The position numbers and the translations under genes were made by a program. The notes under the pieces were generated by a model. The model ran no database searches. It saw only the letters and a program-made list of their open reading frames with translations, and had not been told where the DNA came from. Below, in pieces: positions 44,054-55,416 of a DNA stretch of 64,000 nt; positions within the stretch are counted from its first letter, which is position 1; each line of letters starts with the position of its first letter. Source of the DNA: Guillardia theta CCMP2712 (Eukaryota; Cryptophyceae; Pyrenomonadales; Geminigeraceae); NCBI RefSeq assembly GCF_000315625.1, contig NW_005434666.1, positions 605,877-669,876 of the forward strand. Direction: 5' to 3'.

Positions 44054-44756
44054 CTTCGCCGGCTGAAGATGGGGTGAGGATTCCAACCGCCTCTCCTCCT
44101 CTCTCCCCCTTGTCTGTCCTTGTCGCTTAGTTCTTCTCTCTCCTCTCTCCTCCTCTCTCGCGCTCAAGCTCGCGACTTCTCGCCTCTGACAACCGCCATT
44201 GACCAGCCGTTTGTCTGAAGATACCCCCGTTGCCTCCACCCTCTTCTTCCTGTACTCACCCTACACTCTCCCAATACTACCCTCAAATAAAGCTTGAAGT
44301 ACCCTATACAATTACATTGCTTGTTTGACTGAAGGACACCCCCACCCCGTATGAAAAACAATCACCCCCACATTCGAGTTGGTAATGACTCCAATTTGAC
44401 AGGATCTCAGAGGAATGGCGGGCAGCGACACTACTGCGAACACAGGAGGTTCGAAGAAGACACGATGAGAGGAGGGAGACAGGTTGCGTGGAGGAAGAGA
44501 AGACGAGAATGCTGATATATTGCACAGAGTTGGCGTTAATGTACAGATAGGGGTAAGTCAGATTGCAGGAGCAAACAGTGATTGAGGAACGGAGGAGGTT
44601 GTATATAATGATAGTTTACATGTTGATGCAAATCTTAAAGTGCTAGTTTACAAACATCGACGAGTGGGTTTTTAGAGCTGTGCATACGCGATTGTATGCC
44701 TCAATCCTGTCGTACAATCCAGGTAAATAAGTCGGTAATTCCAGTCATGATCGCAA
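44054..44756. other. Upstream region of the dynein gene, with CCCTAC-type repeat DNA
   Basis: About 700 bp without a gene. 44215-44400 has CCCTAC-like C-rich DNA that resembles part of 20680-20720 (both contain CTCAAATAAA followed closely by TTGAAG and GTACCC). The dynein promoter should be at its left edge; no TATA box was seen. Confidence 0.45.
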
Positions 44757-47182
44757 TTAGCACCTGCTCGCACAGAAAGCTGGGGTGTGAAACTCTTGTT
44801 GACCTGGACAATTGAACTCTTGTTCATCTGCACGCCATGGCATCAGTTCCATCTCTGAGTTCAGAGCACGCTTCACTTTCCTTAAAGGAGAGATCGGGTT
44901 TCGGCATTTCTTCTGGGAAGACTCTATCCTCGAGGTCTGGAAACCCGAGCTAATCAACATGTCAGAGGCTGTTGATCATGAAAAGAGAAGCTCTTCACCT
45001 GCCCGCTCTCGTTTCTGCCCCAGCACCACCACTGCCCGTCCGAGGTCTGCCCACCATCAATTCCAAGGCGAGGAAGCAGCAGCGGGGCAGTAACACTCAC
45101 CCTGGCATAGGAATGGAAACCACCAGCCTCGATGGCGACGACACTCTGCCGGTGAAATTTCTAGGAAGACAACACGATCAGGTTCGTCCGCGGAGATCAC
45201 AGGAGGGACCTCGTGCCTGCTCTCGTTGCGCTCCAGGGAGGCGAAGTGAAAGTGAGACGATCGACTTCCCCTCCCGAGCTGTCCATACTCTCCTGAGCCG
45301 CATACAAGGAGCTGCAAGGGACGCTGCCGGTCAGTATCTGTTGGAAGCTGAAGGACATCAAGCCTTACCCTTCCGTTAGATGAGAGCGCAAGAGAATGTG
45401 AGAAGCCGCACGCAATCTGAGTGATTTTGCCATGCTCTTTCAAGCTTTCCTGGACGAACCTTGTGAGCCATTTCTTTCCCTCCTTGCTCCTCGTCTGTTT
45501 ACATTCTGATTGCCAGATTGCAGGCCATGTAATGACTCTGGAGTCCCAAAGCAGGCTTGAGAGTCTCCTCTTCCCGTCTGCCCTTCGTGATTTCCTCCCC
45601 ACGAGAAGAGAGTTCCTAGTCAGGGAGAGATAAGAAGACATTGATAACCTTGTTTCTTTCTCCTTACCCTCCTCGCTCAATGCAAGCGCATGCAAACCAC
45701 CGCAGCTGACACTTCTGATCTTATCGCCGAGAATTTCAACCTGCCAAATACAAACCTCAATGTCACTTCAGTGGACGAGAAATTGACGACCTTGGTAAAC
45801 CTTGAACAGTAGGAAGAAAATTCACTTCTGTCCTGTGCAAAATCTCCTTGAAAGAAGGGATATCTTCCGGTTCCGACAAAGCCTAATCCAAGCTGTCCCG
45901 ACATGTTGTTGCCACAGCTGAACACTTCACCCCTGCCACAGAGCAAAAGAGAGAAGCCTGCTCCGCATGAGATCATGAAGGGATCGCTGACTTCCGTCAC
46001 TGGAGAGAAACTCTCCCTATCCATGATGTCGCCCATCCCCAGCTGGCCCCATCTGTTCCACCCACAGCTTAACACTCTCTCGTCTTGTGTCAGAATCATC
46101 GTGTGGAACTCCCCGCAAGCGATCATGCGGACTGGGATGTTCGAGAACAAGGGGATCGCTGTGAAGATATGCTGATTGGACTTACTGCCGATGCCAAGTT
46201 CTCCATACTGATTTCTCCCCGTCACCAACAGCTCAGTCACTTCTTGTAGCTGATAGGTCGCTCCACCCTCCTCTTTGATGGCAACAACCCGCCCCACACA
46301 CACCAACGACCGTGAGCCGCCACAACCAATGCACTTCACTCTGCCACGGAGGAGAACCGGCTTTGAGTTTGCAACATTGTAGTCGTTCCCATCTCCCAAC
46401 TGCCCGCTTTCATTGATACCAGTGATCCACAACTTTGTCAGGTTCATGCCCGTGATGAATTCATGCAAACTCACATACGGTTTGACAGTGGTGTTGTTTT
46501 CAACTCTTTTATCCTTCTCGTGTTCTGAATCCTTTTTGAAAACTCCTGTTTCAGTGACATTTTCATCTACCTCGGAGCGAACCTGTTGCCTCACGCTCTC
46601 TATTTCTAGGGCTTGCTGTTCAAATGAGAAGAGTTTTCCGTTTGCCAAGTTCGAAAGAAATTCGAGAAAGTGTCCAAATGCGAGCTCATTCAGCTTGAAT
46701 CCTGCATCCGTGAAGATTTCAAACAGCCAGGTCAGCTCGCACATGCCAGTCTTCAAGGGAGGAGGACTTTCACCGATGGCACTTTGAAGCACCGTAACGA
46801 GCCAGTCAGGAACAGACTCTTTGGCAGAATGCACATTATTGGAAGTTTTATGCAGCTCTGAGAGGTGGAGAGCAATCAGAAAGGCAAGATCACCATACGC
46901 ATCTTGCCTCGACTGCCACTCTCTCAACATAACACGATCTCTATGCTCTCGGAAGTACTTCCTGGCGCTGAGAGTGCCTTCAACGCCTGGTCCAGCTCCT
47001 CCATGTCCCTCCACCTGATCCCACTGGCTTCCTAGAGCATGGACCCCTTCTTCAGCTTTAGGAGGGAGAGTCAGCACCATCTTGCCCATCCGCATCGGCC
47101 AGGATACCTCTCCCCCTTCCTCCGTCTTCCCCGCGCCCTGCATGGCGTTGCCCCGACTGAGCCTCATCCCTCCACAGCCCAT
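44757..47182 (-). CDS. RCC1-repeat (beta-propeller) protein
   Basis: The first exon (47182-45791) and several short ones (45740-45668, then exons around 45610-45545, 45475-45380, 45330-45180, 45180-45110 and 45060 downward) join in phase. After a 250-residue helical N-terminal region, RCC1 blades follow: WITGINESGQLGDG, LLVTGRNQYGELGIG, VLSCGWNRWGQLGMGD, VFSCGNNMSGQLGLG, VSCGGLHALALSEEG, LFSWGGNHEGQTGRGD, ACGFSHSLALSSNG, VCGSGEYGQLGRG and WCWGRNESGQ. At least seven blades can be counted. RCC1-like propellers serve as GEFs or as scaffolds in chromatin, trafficking and cilia (RPGR); nothing here decides between these. The 3' end at 44757 is the least certain part. Confidence 0.8.
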
Positions 47183-47387
47183 GTGTTCTGAGGCGAACCC
47201 AGTGTGGCGAGTCGGCCGGTGAGCCTGCGACTTGAAGGCGGCTCAGCGGCTAGGGGTCCGAGTCCGACTGCGACTACCGATGGAGTGACTGTGTGGGGGT
47301 TGGAGACTGATAAACTGCAGGCTTGCGGCCTCTGAACCGCATAAGAGAAATAAGGCTGGATCGAATAGTTTGCATTGGGGTTCAGAG

Positions 47388-48988
47388 CTAGATAGAGCAA
47401 TTGGCTATTGCCCAGGAAACAAAACGTCTGCTGTGTTTCTTTGCTGTCAGGCGACATTCTTTCTCATGACCGACAGCTTGCAGATCCTCATGGTAGCTGA
47501 AGACCTCGAATGAATCTCCTGGTACCCACTCAGCAAGCAGCAAGAATCCTTCATGGCGGAAGAACAGGGAGAGTTCCTGCAATCCAATCGTGAGCTTGCC
47601 ATTAGGAGCTTGCCACAGTTCACCTCTTCCGCTTTCAACCTCGCTCGTTGGATCTCTGTACGTTTTATCCGAGCTTCTGACACATGAGTCCTGAGGGCGC
47701 TGCGTCATGAGTTCAAGCAGCACTTAGAGAGCATCAAGGAGAAAGAGAGTCTTCAGGAGGAGGAAGGAAAGACTCACAGGAATCGTTGATCCCAGTCATC
47801 CTCCTCTGCTGCCAGCGGCATACCCTTGTCTGATTCAGGAAGAAAACCCCAACACAAGCCAACATCTCTTCTCACAAAGAGCAGTTTCCGAAGGCTACTC
47901 GAGTCGCTCAGGTTTGCGATCCAACGGCCCTGCTCCATGAACCTGAGACTCTCTCTCTCACCCTCCAAGGTCCTGAAAAGATCCTCTCCACAGCTTTCTA
48001 GTCTCTCGGCGTCACTTGTGTGCTGATCCTCTGGCAACAAGTAGCAGAAAACTCTCGAAGGCTCCTGGAGTCTAAGGACTGCGAGCTTGTAGGTGGTGTT
48101 GTCTGCCATGAAGATGGTAAGCTTGTCTTTGGCTGGATCCATGCCCATGAAGAAAAGATGCAGGAGGAGTCGAGTAGTTCCATCGAGTGTCATCCACTGG
48201 CTCGTGGCGAACATCATCGCATTCTTGTCCATGATGCATGCGTACTCGCTCCCCAACAACCTGCAAAGAGCATTCAACTTGTTGCTTATCTGGTCCCGTT
48301 TCGTGCTCAGAAACGTCGCGCTGACTGGAACGGCCCTGGTCCTCAGCATCATTTTCCTTCGGTGCTGTAGAATCTGCTGCAGCAAAACGGTGGATCCTCG
48401 GATACTACGTCGGAACTGGTTCACATTGTTGCACAACGACAAGACATTCTCGTCACCGACAACAAGTGAGATCGCTCTATCGACGAGGTCGAGAAGAAAC
48501 TCCTGTTCATCTTTCACCGACTCTCTGCTCCCTGAGCCGTCACTCCTCAGAATCAGAACGGCCAAGATTTCTCCTTCGAACATGTTGCGATACGAGATGC
48601 AGGTTCCTTCTGAAACCAAGGATTCGAGTTCCAGCCCTACTGACATAGAGGATGCGAAGACTGCTCCAAGCAGCCCGATCTGAGCTCTAGGTAGGATCGA
48701 CATGTCGTACGCCACAGCTGTCAACGGGTCAAGGTTCTTGGTGTATAAACAGAGCAACGATCCTTGTAAGGACAGCTTCCCTTTCTCAAGCTCAGCATTG
48801 GCTTCAGCTGCTGCACCTCGAGCCAGCTCTTCGTCTTCTCCCTCGTCCTCCTCCTTCGTCTTCCGCTCAGCCGGAAGCTCATCAGCTGCCTGAAATTCAG
48901 CTGCTGCCGCGTGCTCGTTGACATCTCCTTGGTCCTGTCCTTGCATGGACCCTAGCATGTTTCCAACAAGACTGTCCTCCTCCTCCAT
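47388..48988 (-). CDS. Fuzzy-like (CPLANE, longin-type) protein, tentative
   Basis: Three exons, 48988-47778, 47699-47624 and 47576-47388, join in phase (491 residues). The start at 48988 was preferred over a longer low-complexity frame upstream. After an acidic Glu/Ala-rich region, residues 60-190 read like a longin domain: SLLCLYTKNLDPL, then GLLGAVFASSMSVGLELESL, EGEILAVLILRSD and LLDLVDRAISLVVGDENVL. A second similar unit follows (YACIMDKNAMMFATSQW, then LTIFMADNTTYKLAVLRLQ). Two or three tandem longin units and the overall length fit Fuzzy, which with Inturned forms the Rab23 GEF of ciliogenesis and recruits IFT-A proteins. The match is by pattern only; the Mon1/HPS family shares the same folds. 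Its neighbour the dynein gene makes a ciliary role plausible. Confidence 0.55.
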
Positions 48989-49503
48989 GACGGAGGAGGA
49001 AAGGAACGAGTCGTGTCTTGCAGCTGAAAGGTGAGAGGGAAGCAGGAAGGCAAGCAGCGAAGGAGCGCAGGCGGAGAAGCAGGCGGGAGAAAGGGATGGA
49101 GGCGCGCGGGGTGGGGAGGAAGGGAGCGGGGGGGGCGGGGCGGGGCGGGTGGGGCGGGGCGTAATTTGTATGGAGGGGGAAAATAACAAGGCGTGGAGGA
49201 TCAAGTAGAACCACTCGGGGTACGACTGCTGCCGCAACCGCAGCTGGTTCGGAGAGCATGCGAGGAAGAAGAAGAGACTTCTATCGTGTCCGATCCATTA
49301 CGTCCTTTGACTCGATCAGGTTGACAGGAGCATAGGTGGAGCAGCCATGGAGAAAGAAAGCGGCAGCCAACGTTGGTGTTTACTCGATAATGGACAAGGT
49401 TGTGAGGTGGAAAAAAGGAATGTAATAACTGGAAGAACGTAAGATTCAGCTCTCAACACCTGCTCTTAGTGAAGCTTCTATGAAGAGCTTCGCCACGTTG
49501 TCC
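48989..49503. other. Upstream region of the Fuzzy-like gene, with a G-rich run
   Basis: No gene. 49110-49165 is a GGGGC-rich run on the plus strand (C-rich on the coding strand of the Fuzzy-like gene). The right part is the 3' flank of the glycosyltransferase-like gene. Confidence 0.45.
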
Positions 49504-50481
49504 CTAGTCTTGTTGCTTTCCTTTGACACCGTTTGACTCATTCCTGAATGTCCTGCCATTCAGGTGCGCAACAGCCCTCTCGAGTCCATCATGATATAGC
49601 CAAGTCTTCCACTTCGCATGAGCCGGCATGCCCAACTTCTGGATGTCTTTAATCTGCGCTTGACCGAACCTGTCCTCGATGAAGTCTCCCCTGCAACAAA
49701 GTCTTTGTTCTTGCCCGCTCCCATCGTTTCTGGTTTCGCCGAAGACAAAGTTGCGGTAGAAGGACGTTCTGCAGATGTGAGTGCTGTCATACCACTGCAG
49801 ACAAGGAAGCAACTTGGAGTTTGCAGTCAGAGGAATCGCGTATCCCTCAACATCAATCAGAGCAGCTCCTTTCAGACCATACTGGCCCAACCTCGTTCGT
49901 TGGGCATGAGCGTAATTGCGAGTGGACGACGTCGGCAAAAGGACGTATCCGACTCTATCTCCCTCCTTCTCCATTCCTTGGAGTATCTCCACGAAGTCGA
50001 CGGGTCTCATGAAAGTTCGATCATGTTGCACAACACAAACATAGTCAGTGTGGACTAGGTCCAGGGCGGATTTAACCGCAAAACCGAATCCGTGGTGTTC
50101 CGTCAATTCCATGATGGTTGAATGCTGCCAGAGTCCCTCGGATCGCTCTGACATCTTCTTGATGTTGGACTTGTACTCCTCGTAATTTCTCAGCCTGATT
50201 TCATCCACCCTGCCGTTTCGAAAGTTGCAGTCCTTCCAGATCCGATACCCGTCGCACACAATCACTTTCTTGCAGTCCGAGAGCCCCTCGACAAGCTCGA
50301 AACTCTTCAACACGAGATCGATCAAGTTCGTTTCCGGATGATCGCTCGCTGGACTCGTTGTGATGACAATCGTCAGCTTTTCGCGCAAGTCTACTCCATC
50401 CTGACTATCTCTTGAAGGGGAGCCTGTCGGGGACTCCATCATCACCTTTGACGCGTCTGTTGTTTTCGAACAATCTAGCAT
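49504..50481 (-). CDS. Glycosyltransferase-like protein (GT-A type fold)
   Basis: Single exon, 325 residues. The sequence starts its fold with LTIVITTSPASDHP, a beta strand and loop, then KKVIVCDGY and, after a helical stretch, FAVKSALDLVHTDYVCVVQHDRTF, where H-D-R takes the place of the metal-binding DxD of GT-A enzymes. The C-terminal half has conserved-looking W-Y-D-S-T-H-I and G-D-F-I-E-D-R-F-G motifs. No signal peptide or membrane span, so it is probably cytosolic or lumenal via another route. Donor and acceptor cannot be told. There could be a short upstream exon. Confidence 0.6.
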   Translation of the reverse strand: MLDCSKTTDASKVMMESPTGSPSRDSQDGVDLREKLTIVITTSPASDHPETNLIDLVLKSFELVEGLSDCKKVIVCDGYRIWKDCNFRNGRVDEIRLRNYEEYKSNIKKMSERSEGLWQHSTIMELTEHHGFGFAVKSALDLVHTDYVCVVQHDRTFMRPVDFVEILQGMEKEGDRVGYVLLPTSSTRNYAHAQRTRLGQYGLKGAALIDVEGYAIPLTANSKLLPCLQWYDSTHICRTSFYRNFVFGETRNDGSGQEQRLCCRGDFIEDRFGQAQIKDIQKLGMPAHAKWKTWLYHDGLERAVAHLNGRTFRNESNGVKGKQQD

Positions 50482-50725
50482 GCATGGATCTCGGATGTTG
50501 TTCTTGTATCAACCATCATCGTCATCCTACCATCGTCATCCATCCCCTCCAGCATGCCATGCCATGCCTTCATGCCGCCATTTGACGACCAGGGTTGCAC
50601 ATGCGGCATAAAACTTTGAACTTTACCTCCTGTCTCAACCTCTCAAACTTTCAAACTCTCAATGTCTCAAACTCTCAATTGAAATTGTCTGGGGCAGGCG
50701 TGTAGGCTACCATGGGAGGGCGGCG

Positions 50726-51700
50726 TTGCTCCTAAAGCAGTGCCATGGCTTCACGGACTTGAGAGCGACACCGGAAGTTACGGGTGAATCAGAGGAGCGA
50801 TTAGCATCAAGGTTTCGCCTCATCATGGAGCAAGCATTTCAGCGGCATGTACAACGTTTGAAAAAGTCTACCCCGACACCGTCCCGAGCCGGAGGCGATC
50901 GTTTTCCCGGGACTGGTCGGCGCTTCAATGCAGACCGAGAAATCCTCAGGACAGGGGGATGTCACATGCTGGAAGACGAAAATGGCGCTAAGATAAGAGG
51001 AGACGTGAATAGCAGCTATCTCATGGTCGGAGTTTACGGGCGAGGGCCGGCATACCACAGCCAGCACAACACAACGAGGATCTCAGCGCCCGAAATCCCT
51101 CCCAAGTACTACATGTGTCCGCTCTGTCTCCGTCCTGGGCATTGGCAATACGATTGCGAGAAGGCTGAAGGGAATATGGAGGCCGACGGTCAAGAGATAC
51201 AGCTGTCTCACCGGGAGTGGACAGCCCGTCAGAGGTGACTCATGGCCTTGAGTGTTTCTTCTCCTGACTCTAGTACAGGACAGACGTTGACCATTGGGAA
51301 GACTTCGATTTTGCATCTGGGGGGGATCATGTCCAAGGGTGCACCAACTGCCTTAGTCATCATGTGTCAACTTTTGTTGTTCTCTTCTTTTATTTTTACA
51401 TGTTGACCTTGACAGCCGAGGCACCCAAAGTCGGAGAACGAAATTGAAACCAACGTGAGTATAGAGTCATGCGATCAAGTTTTGAAAAAATTAGCAGTAC
51501 TTCCGAGCTTGGGAGAACGAATGGTCGGTGGCAAGAGAGCGCAAGGACGAAGGCCCTTGCGGACGGTCAGAATGGGCGTACACTGTGAAAACCTCTCTAA
51601 ACGTAACCTGGCCAGTCATCCTGCATATCTAATGTGCAAATTATGCAACGGCAATCATTTTCGCTGCCTGGTACTGAAGCCATTGCCTCCCAGCTACTGA
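50726..51700 (+). CDS. Zinc-knuckle protein (two CCHC-like fingers)
   Basis: Two exons, up to 51234 and 51421-51700, join in phase across a 186-nt intron. The frame is open from 50726, but the first in-frame ATG is at 50825; the true start, or an upstream exon, is unresolved. A CCHC knuckle (CPLCLRPGHWQYDC) follows PPKYYM, a context like the knuckle of RBBP6/Mpe1 proteins. A second, shorter finger (CKLCNGNHFRC) ends the protein. Basic Arg-rich stretches lie before both. RNA binding is likely; the exact family is unclear. The Mpe1-type DWNN and RING domains are not visible here. Confidence 0.6.
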
Positions 51701-52089
51701 GTGCTTCGCAGTGTCCTATGCAGAACAGTCTCGGAGGCACCATGATTGAAAAGCGGTTATTCTGATGTTCTGAAGCGTGTCGTGTACTGAAAACCTTGTT
51801 ACCACAAGACGATCTCAACAGAAGGTAATGAACAGGATGGCTACAAATAAACCCGACGAACATGCACTGAGCAAGGTGGCCCTTAAAGTACGCATATGTA
51901 AAGATTGGCTGATGGGGAACCTACAGGTAAGGGTCAAGGACAAAGTAGATACAAAATTTTGGACTCGTCTTCACTCAGGCAAATTACGATGATGACAAGA
52001 TATTGATCTCTTCACGCATACTTTAATGGATAAAAAATTTACATCTTTCTGTACAAATACAAGAATGGATGATTTACAGGAGTCCAGAC
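51701..52089. other. Intergenic stretch between convergent genes
   Basis: 390 bp. A short plus-strand frame (51777-51992) may be a further 3' exon of the zinc-knuckle gene, but it carries no recognisable motif. Confidence 0.35.
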
Positions 52090-53526
52090 TTACAACGAGC
52101 TTAGTAAGCACAGGTTTCGCAAAGTCAACAACGCAATGAGCGCATTCTTCTGTGCTGGCGCGACATCCAAGCTCTCATCCTGACCTTGACCCAAAAACTG
52201 TAGCACTGCAGAAACTTCTCGGAGCAGCAGCTTATGCACCAACCGATCATTTACATACGCATTTCCTTCGCACACGATTCGAATGATCAAGGCCGCAAAA
52301 GGATTTTGACGATTGAAGCAAAGATTCATTTGCTGTTCATGATGCTTTCTTGACAATTCCGCAAGTAGCATCATTGCTTCCCTGCTGAATTGTACGGCAC
52401 CTGGCACAGCATCTAGCGCTGTCTGAAGCAAATTGGCACAGAACTGTTCCAACAAAGGCACTCCAGATCGTAAGCTTGCCCGAAGAAGAGCCATCCACAT
52501 GTTCTCCTTGTTGAGCACCTGTATTCTTTCTACAGATGTTAGAAACGGCACCAAAGCTCTCATGGCATCAGTTTGGATTTCGGTTTGCTCAATCGTTAGC
52601 AAGCGTTTGATTGCTGCAACAAGGCCTTCCAGGTCAAATCTGTCGCGGCATTCGACTGGAGCATTAGAAGCGATGATTGCTAATGATCGACCTGCTTGCC
52701 GCCAGTTGCCCGAGTTTGATTCTTGAGACATTGACAAGAGCTCATCGACAAGGTGCGGATTCTCCAGCATGGACGGAACGTTCTGTTTCTTCATAGCGAG
52801 CCTTCCAAAAGCCATAGCAAGGAATCTCTTTATCCCATCGTGATCGGCAATCTTGAAAATCTCCATAAGTGCATGGATGTTCTCCGTAGATGCTATTTTG
52901 GCGTGCATGTCTGCTCGGAGCGCAAGATTCGCTATAGCATTGGCTGCTGCAACGCGCGAAGGCGCAGGACTGGACAAGTCCTTCAAGGCCGACAGCTTGC
53001 TCTGAAACATACAGATGTTAACAGGCTCTGTAGAAGTCTTTGATAGAAATGAGCTGATTGCATTTTGCGACTGACTTCCCTGGAAACTGAGGGAGGCGAT
53101 ACCGAGGGAGCCGGAAACGGGGGCACATTGCGTGTGTGAGCATCCTCCACCTTGAACATCTGTCGACGCCTTGCTAAAGAGGGAGGCAGCCGATATCTTC
53201 ATTCCACAACTAGGCTGCAGGCTCTTTTCTTCGTCTTTGACTTCAGTTCTATAGCATGCTTTCTGGAAAATCGAAGCGACTGAAGGAGTTGCAATGGTCG
53301 GTGTGGGTTGAGTACAAGAGCTAACCTCAGAGCGAGAAGACTTATTCTCAGACATTTCGGAGGAGGAGGAGGAGGAGGAGGAGGAGGAGGAGGAGGAGGA
53401 GGGAGGGGAAGGGGAAGGGGAAGAGGAAGATGAAGATGCAGCGAATGAATGGCTGGTTGTACCAAACCCAAAAATAACTCTCGCACCCTCTCCATTTCGA
53501 AGTGGTCTTTGTGTGGCAACAGACAT
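52090..53526 (-). CDS. Armadillo-like helical-repeat protein with poly-Ser N-terminus
   Basis: Single exon, 478 residues. The N-terminal 60 residues include VIFGFGTTSHSF and a long Ser tract encoded by a TCC repeat, then a linker with two FxKA-type repeats (ASIFQKACYR, ASLFSKAST). Residues 180-478 are helical with armadillo-like periodicity (AANAIANLALRADMHAKIA, RFLAMAFGRLAMKK, DAMRALVPFLTSVERI). Such folds bind peptides or nuclear-transport cargo. No closer family can be named. Length is plausible for a complete protein. Confidence 0.65.
   Translation of the reverse strand: MSVATQRPLRNGEGARVIFGFGTTSHSFAASSSSSSPSPSPPSSSSSSSSSSSSSSEMSENKSSRSEVSSCTQPTPTIATPSVASIFQKACYRTEVKDEEKSLQPSCGMKISAASLFSKASTDVQGGGCSHTQCAPVSGSLGIASLSFQGSQSQNAISSFLSKTSTEPVNICMFQSKLSALKDLSSPAPSRVAAANAIANLALRADMHAKIASTENIHALMEIFKIADHDGIKRFLAMAFGRLAMKKQNVPSMLENPHLVDELLSMSQESNSGNWRQAGRSLAIIASNAPVECRDRFDLEGLVAAIKRLLTIEQTEIQTDAMRALVPFLTSVERIQVLNKENMWMALLRASLRSGVPLLEQFCANLLQTALDAVPGAVQFSREAMMLLAELSRKHHEQQMNLCFNRQNPFAALIIRIVCEGNAYVNDRLVHKLLLREVSAVLQFLGQGQDESLDVAPAQKNALIALLTLRNLCLLSSL
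53361..53400. repeat. GGA trinucleotide microsatellite within a coding region
   Basis: About 13 units of GGA (TCC on the coding strand) encode the poly-Ser tract of the armadillo-like protein. A second, shorter GGA run lies upstream of the gene near 53590. Confidence 0.9.
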
Positions 53527-54620
53527 TGTGCCAGCTCAAAGCAAGGAGAACAAGTGAAGAGGAGGAAGGTTTTAGACCAAGAAGGTGAGGAGGAGGAGGA
53601 GGAGGAGGAAGGAGGGTGAGGATTGGAGGCTACGATACACAAGGTAACGTTCACGCAGCGGGATGGCACAAGCGCTGTCGAAGGCGACGACAGGGTGGGG
53701 GTAGTACCCCCGTTGAGGTTCAGCCAACTCGTAAATTTGTTAGCGAGCCGAAGGGTGGAGTGAGAGGGATGGCGTTGCTAGCTTAGGAATGTTAGACTGA
53801 AGTGAAGAAGGAAAGGGGTGGTGCTGAACCCCTAGCATGTGTCGGGCCTGGTGCACTCAGATAGTTGGGTCGAAAGTGGACCTGACGGGGTAGGGGGTGT
53901 GAAAATATAGTGGGGTACTCCAGACTTCCATGCGGGGGGTCCTGTCACACAGGGTGGGTGACATGCGTGTCAGCGATCACGTTACCAAACCGTGAGGAGG
54001 GAGACGTCTTGATGAGAGGGTGCATTGGCGGTAGGGGTGGGTCCTCAACAGTAGGGGGTCAGGGGTACAGGGTGGCGGTACACTATCTCCCCACGAAACA
54101 GGGGGGTGCAACCCCGATAGATATACATGTCTCGGCCAGGTACGGGGTCCTTTTTGGGGTTCACAGGGGGTGGTTATGGTTGAGTTTGAAGGCTAGCACC
54201 TACAGCATTCTCAATTAGTGATTTGTTCGGATTTGTCTGCGCCCTTGGGCCCGAGCCCTGCAGCGTTTACTGGCCAGGCACCGGCAACAATCGGAGTTCG
54301 GCAATGAATTGGGAGAATTTATTCATATTTTGATGTCAAATTTCAAGATATCATATTCAATTGTTCGTCGAACATCTGAAATCCAAAAATAGTGACAGGT
54401 ACTCCTAAAACACAAACACGACCAGGTCCGATTTGGCTGGAATCGATAATATTTCATACCCATGTGTAAATATGAATTTCAAGAGGGCATATTGAAGGTT
54501 CAAATTTGAACCATTTGGTTTCGTGACCGAGGTGGTACACGGGGGCCAGCAGGTAACGTGACTGAAAAACACTTTTATGCGTTCCTCTCATCAGAGTATA
54601 GGAGGGAAGGTGATTCATGA
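53527..54620. other. Gene-poor stretch: G-rich repeat DNA then AT-rich DNA
   Basis: 53690-54170 is rich in GGGGTAGG/GGGTGG words, the reverse-strand counterpart of the C-rich blocks at 20.4-21.1, 44.2 and 61.6 kb. From about 54300 the composition changes to AT-rich. The frame at 53910-54218 runs through the repeat and is not taken as a gene. Confidence 0.5.
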
Positions 54621-54735
54621 CCTTAAAAAGTTCAGAGGGGTTCGATAGATCTGAACAAATGACCCCTAAAAGTTCAGAGCGTTTTGATAGATCTGAACAA
54701 ATACCCCCTAAAAGTTCAGAGCTTCAACTCTCTAA
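54621..54735 (+). repeat. Tandem repeat of about 44 bp
   Basis: Two and a half units built on AAAAGTTCAGAG and TTTGATAGATCTGAACAAAT occur in a row. They mark the left edge of the AT-rich segment. No coding function was seen. Confidence 0.8.
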
Positions 54736-55176
54736 ATATGAACAAAATCCAAAAATTCACTCCTGATGAACAAATGGAACAATATCCTAAAGAGAACAAT
54801 ATCGCAAATATCATTCTCAAGCCTCTCTCAATCGGTATCATCAGAACAAAGATGAGATCAACCAAAAGACTCCCGACGTGAAAAATATCAACAAAAGAAA
54901 CTACTACAGAATTCCTAATTCTTATTTTTTCATTCAAGGCTCCCATATCAATTGCTTAAAACATTTCACACGATTACGTACAATACACCATATGACACCT
55001 CTAAATCCTATTGTGTGATAGTATACGTGCTATCGGATGAGATGAATGAATCTCAACTGAGGTGCTGTCATTCAAGACAGGAGCATGTGGTGGTGATACT
55101 GCAGTGATGTTGACCCAAGCTAAAATGATGTCATGAGGGATTTTGGACTCTCTCTTGAACCTCTCTACTATCTCCT

Positions 55177-55410
55177 TCACAATGATGATTTATCATAATC
55201 TTCCATCATGAAATAATCGTAACCTTTAAGGATCTGGTTGGCAAGCATCTCCTGATGCAATGCCTTGTACAGATGGTCATAGGCATCACTGAGTGAACAT
55301 TTGGTGTCTTCATTGATCATCTTCAAGACTCTATCGGGTGCTATCTTCTTACAAGCTCCACGGATCTTAGCCTGATATGACATTATCGAAGATGCTCTTT
55401 GTAAAAACAA
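55177..55410 (-). CDS. Short hypothetical frame in the AT-rich segment
   Basis: A 77-codon frame with AT-rich codon use unlike the nuclear genes around it. It has helical, charged composition (KIAPDRVLKMINEDTKC, ending in YFMMEDYDKSS). No family is recognised, and it starts immediately next to the divergent viral-type repeat sequence, so it may be part of the same acquired segment. It may equally be a remnant. Confidence 0.35.
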   Translation of the reverse strand: MFLQRASSIMSYQAKIRGACKKIAPDRVLKMINEDTKCSLSDAYDHLYKALHQEMLANQILKGYDYFMMEDYDKSSL

Positions 55411-55416
55411 ATCAAA

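Noticed and set aside
49075-49237. N-terminal extension of the Fuzzy-like protein to 49237
   Set aside because: The added 83 residues are a Pro/Ser/Leu low-complexity product of the G-rich run, and a good start (MEEEDSL) lies at 48988.
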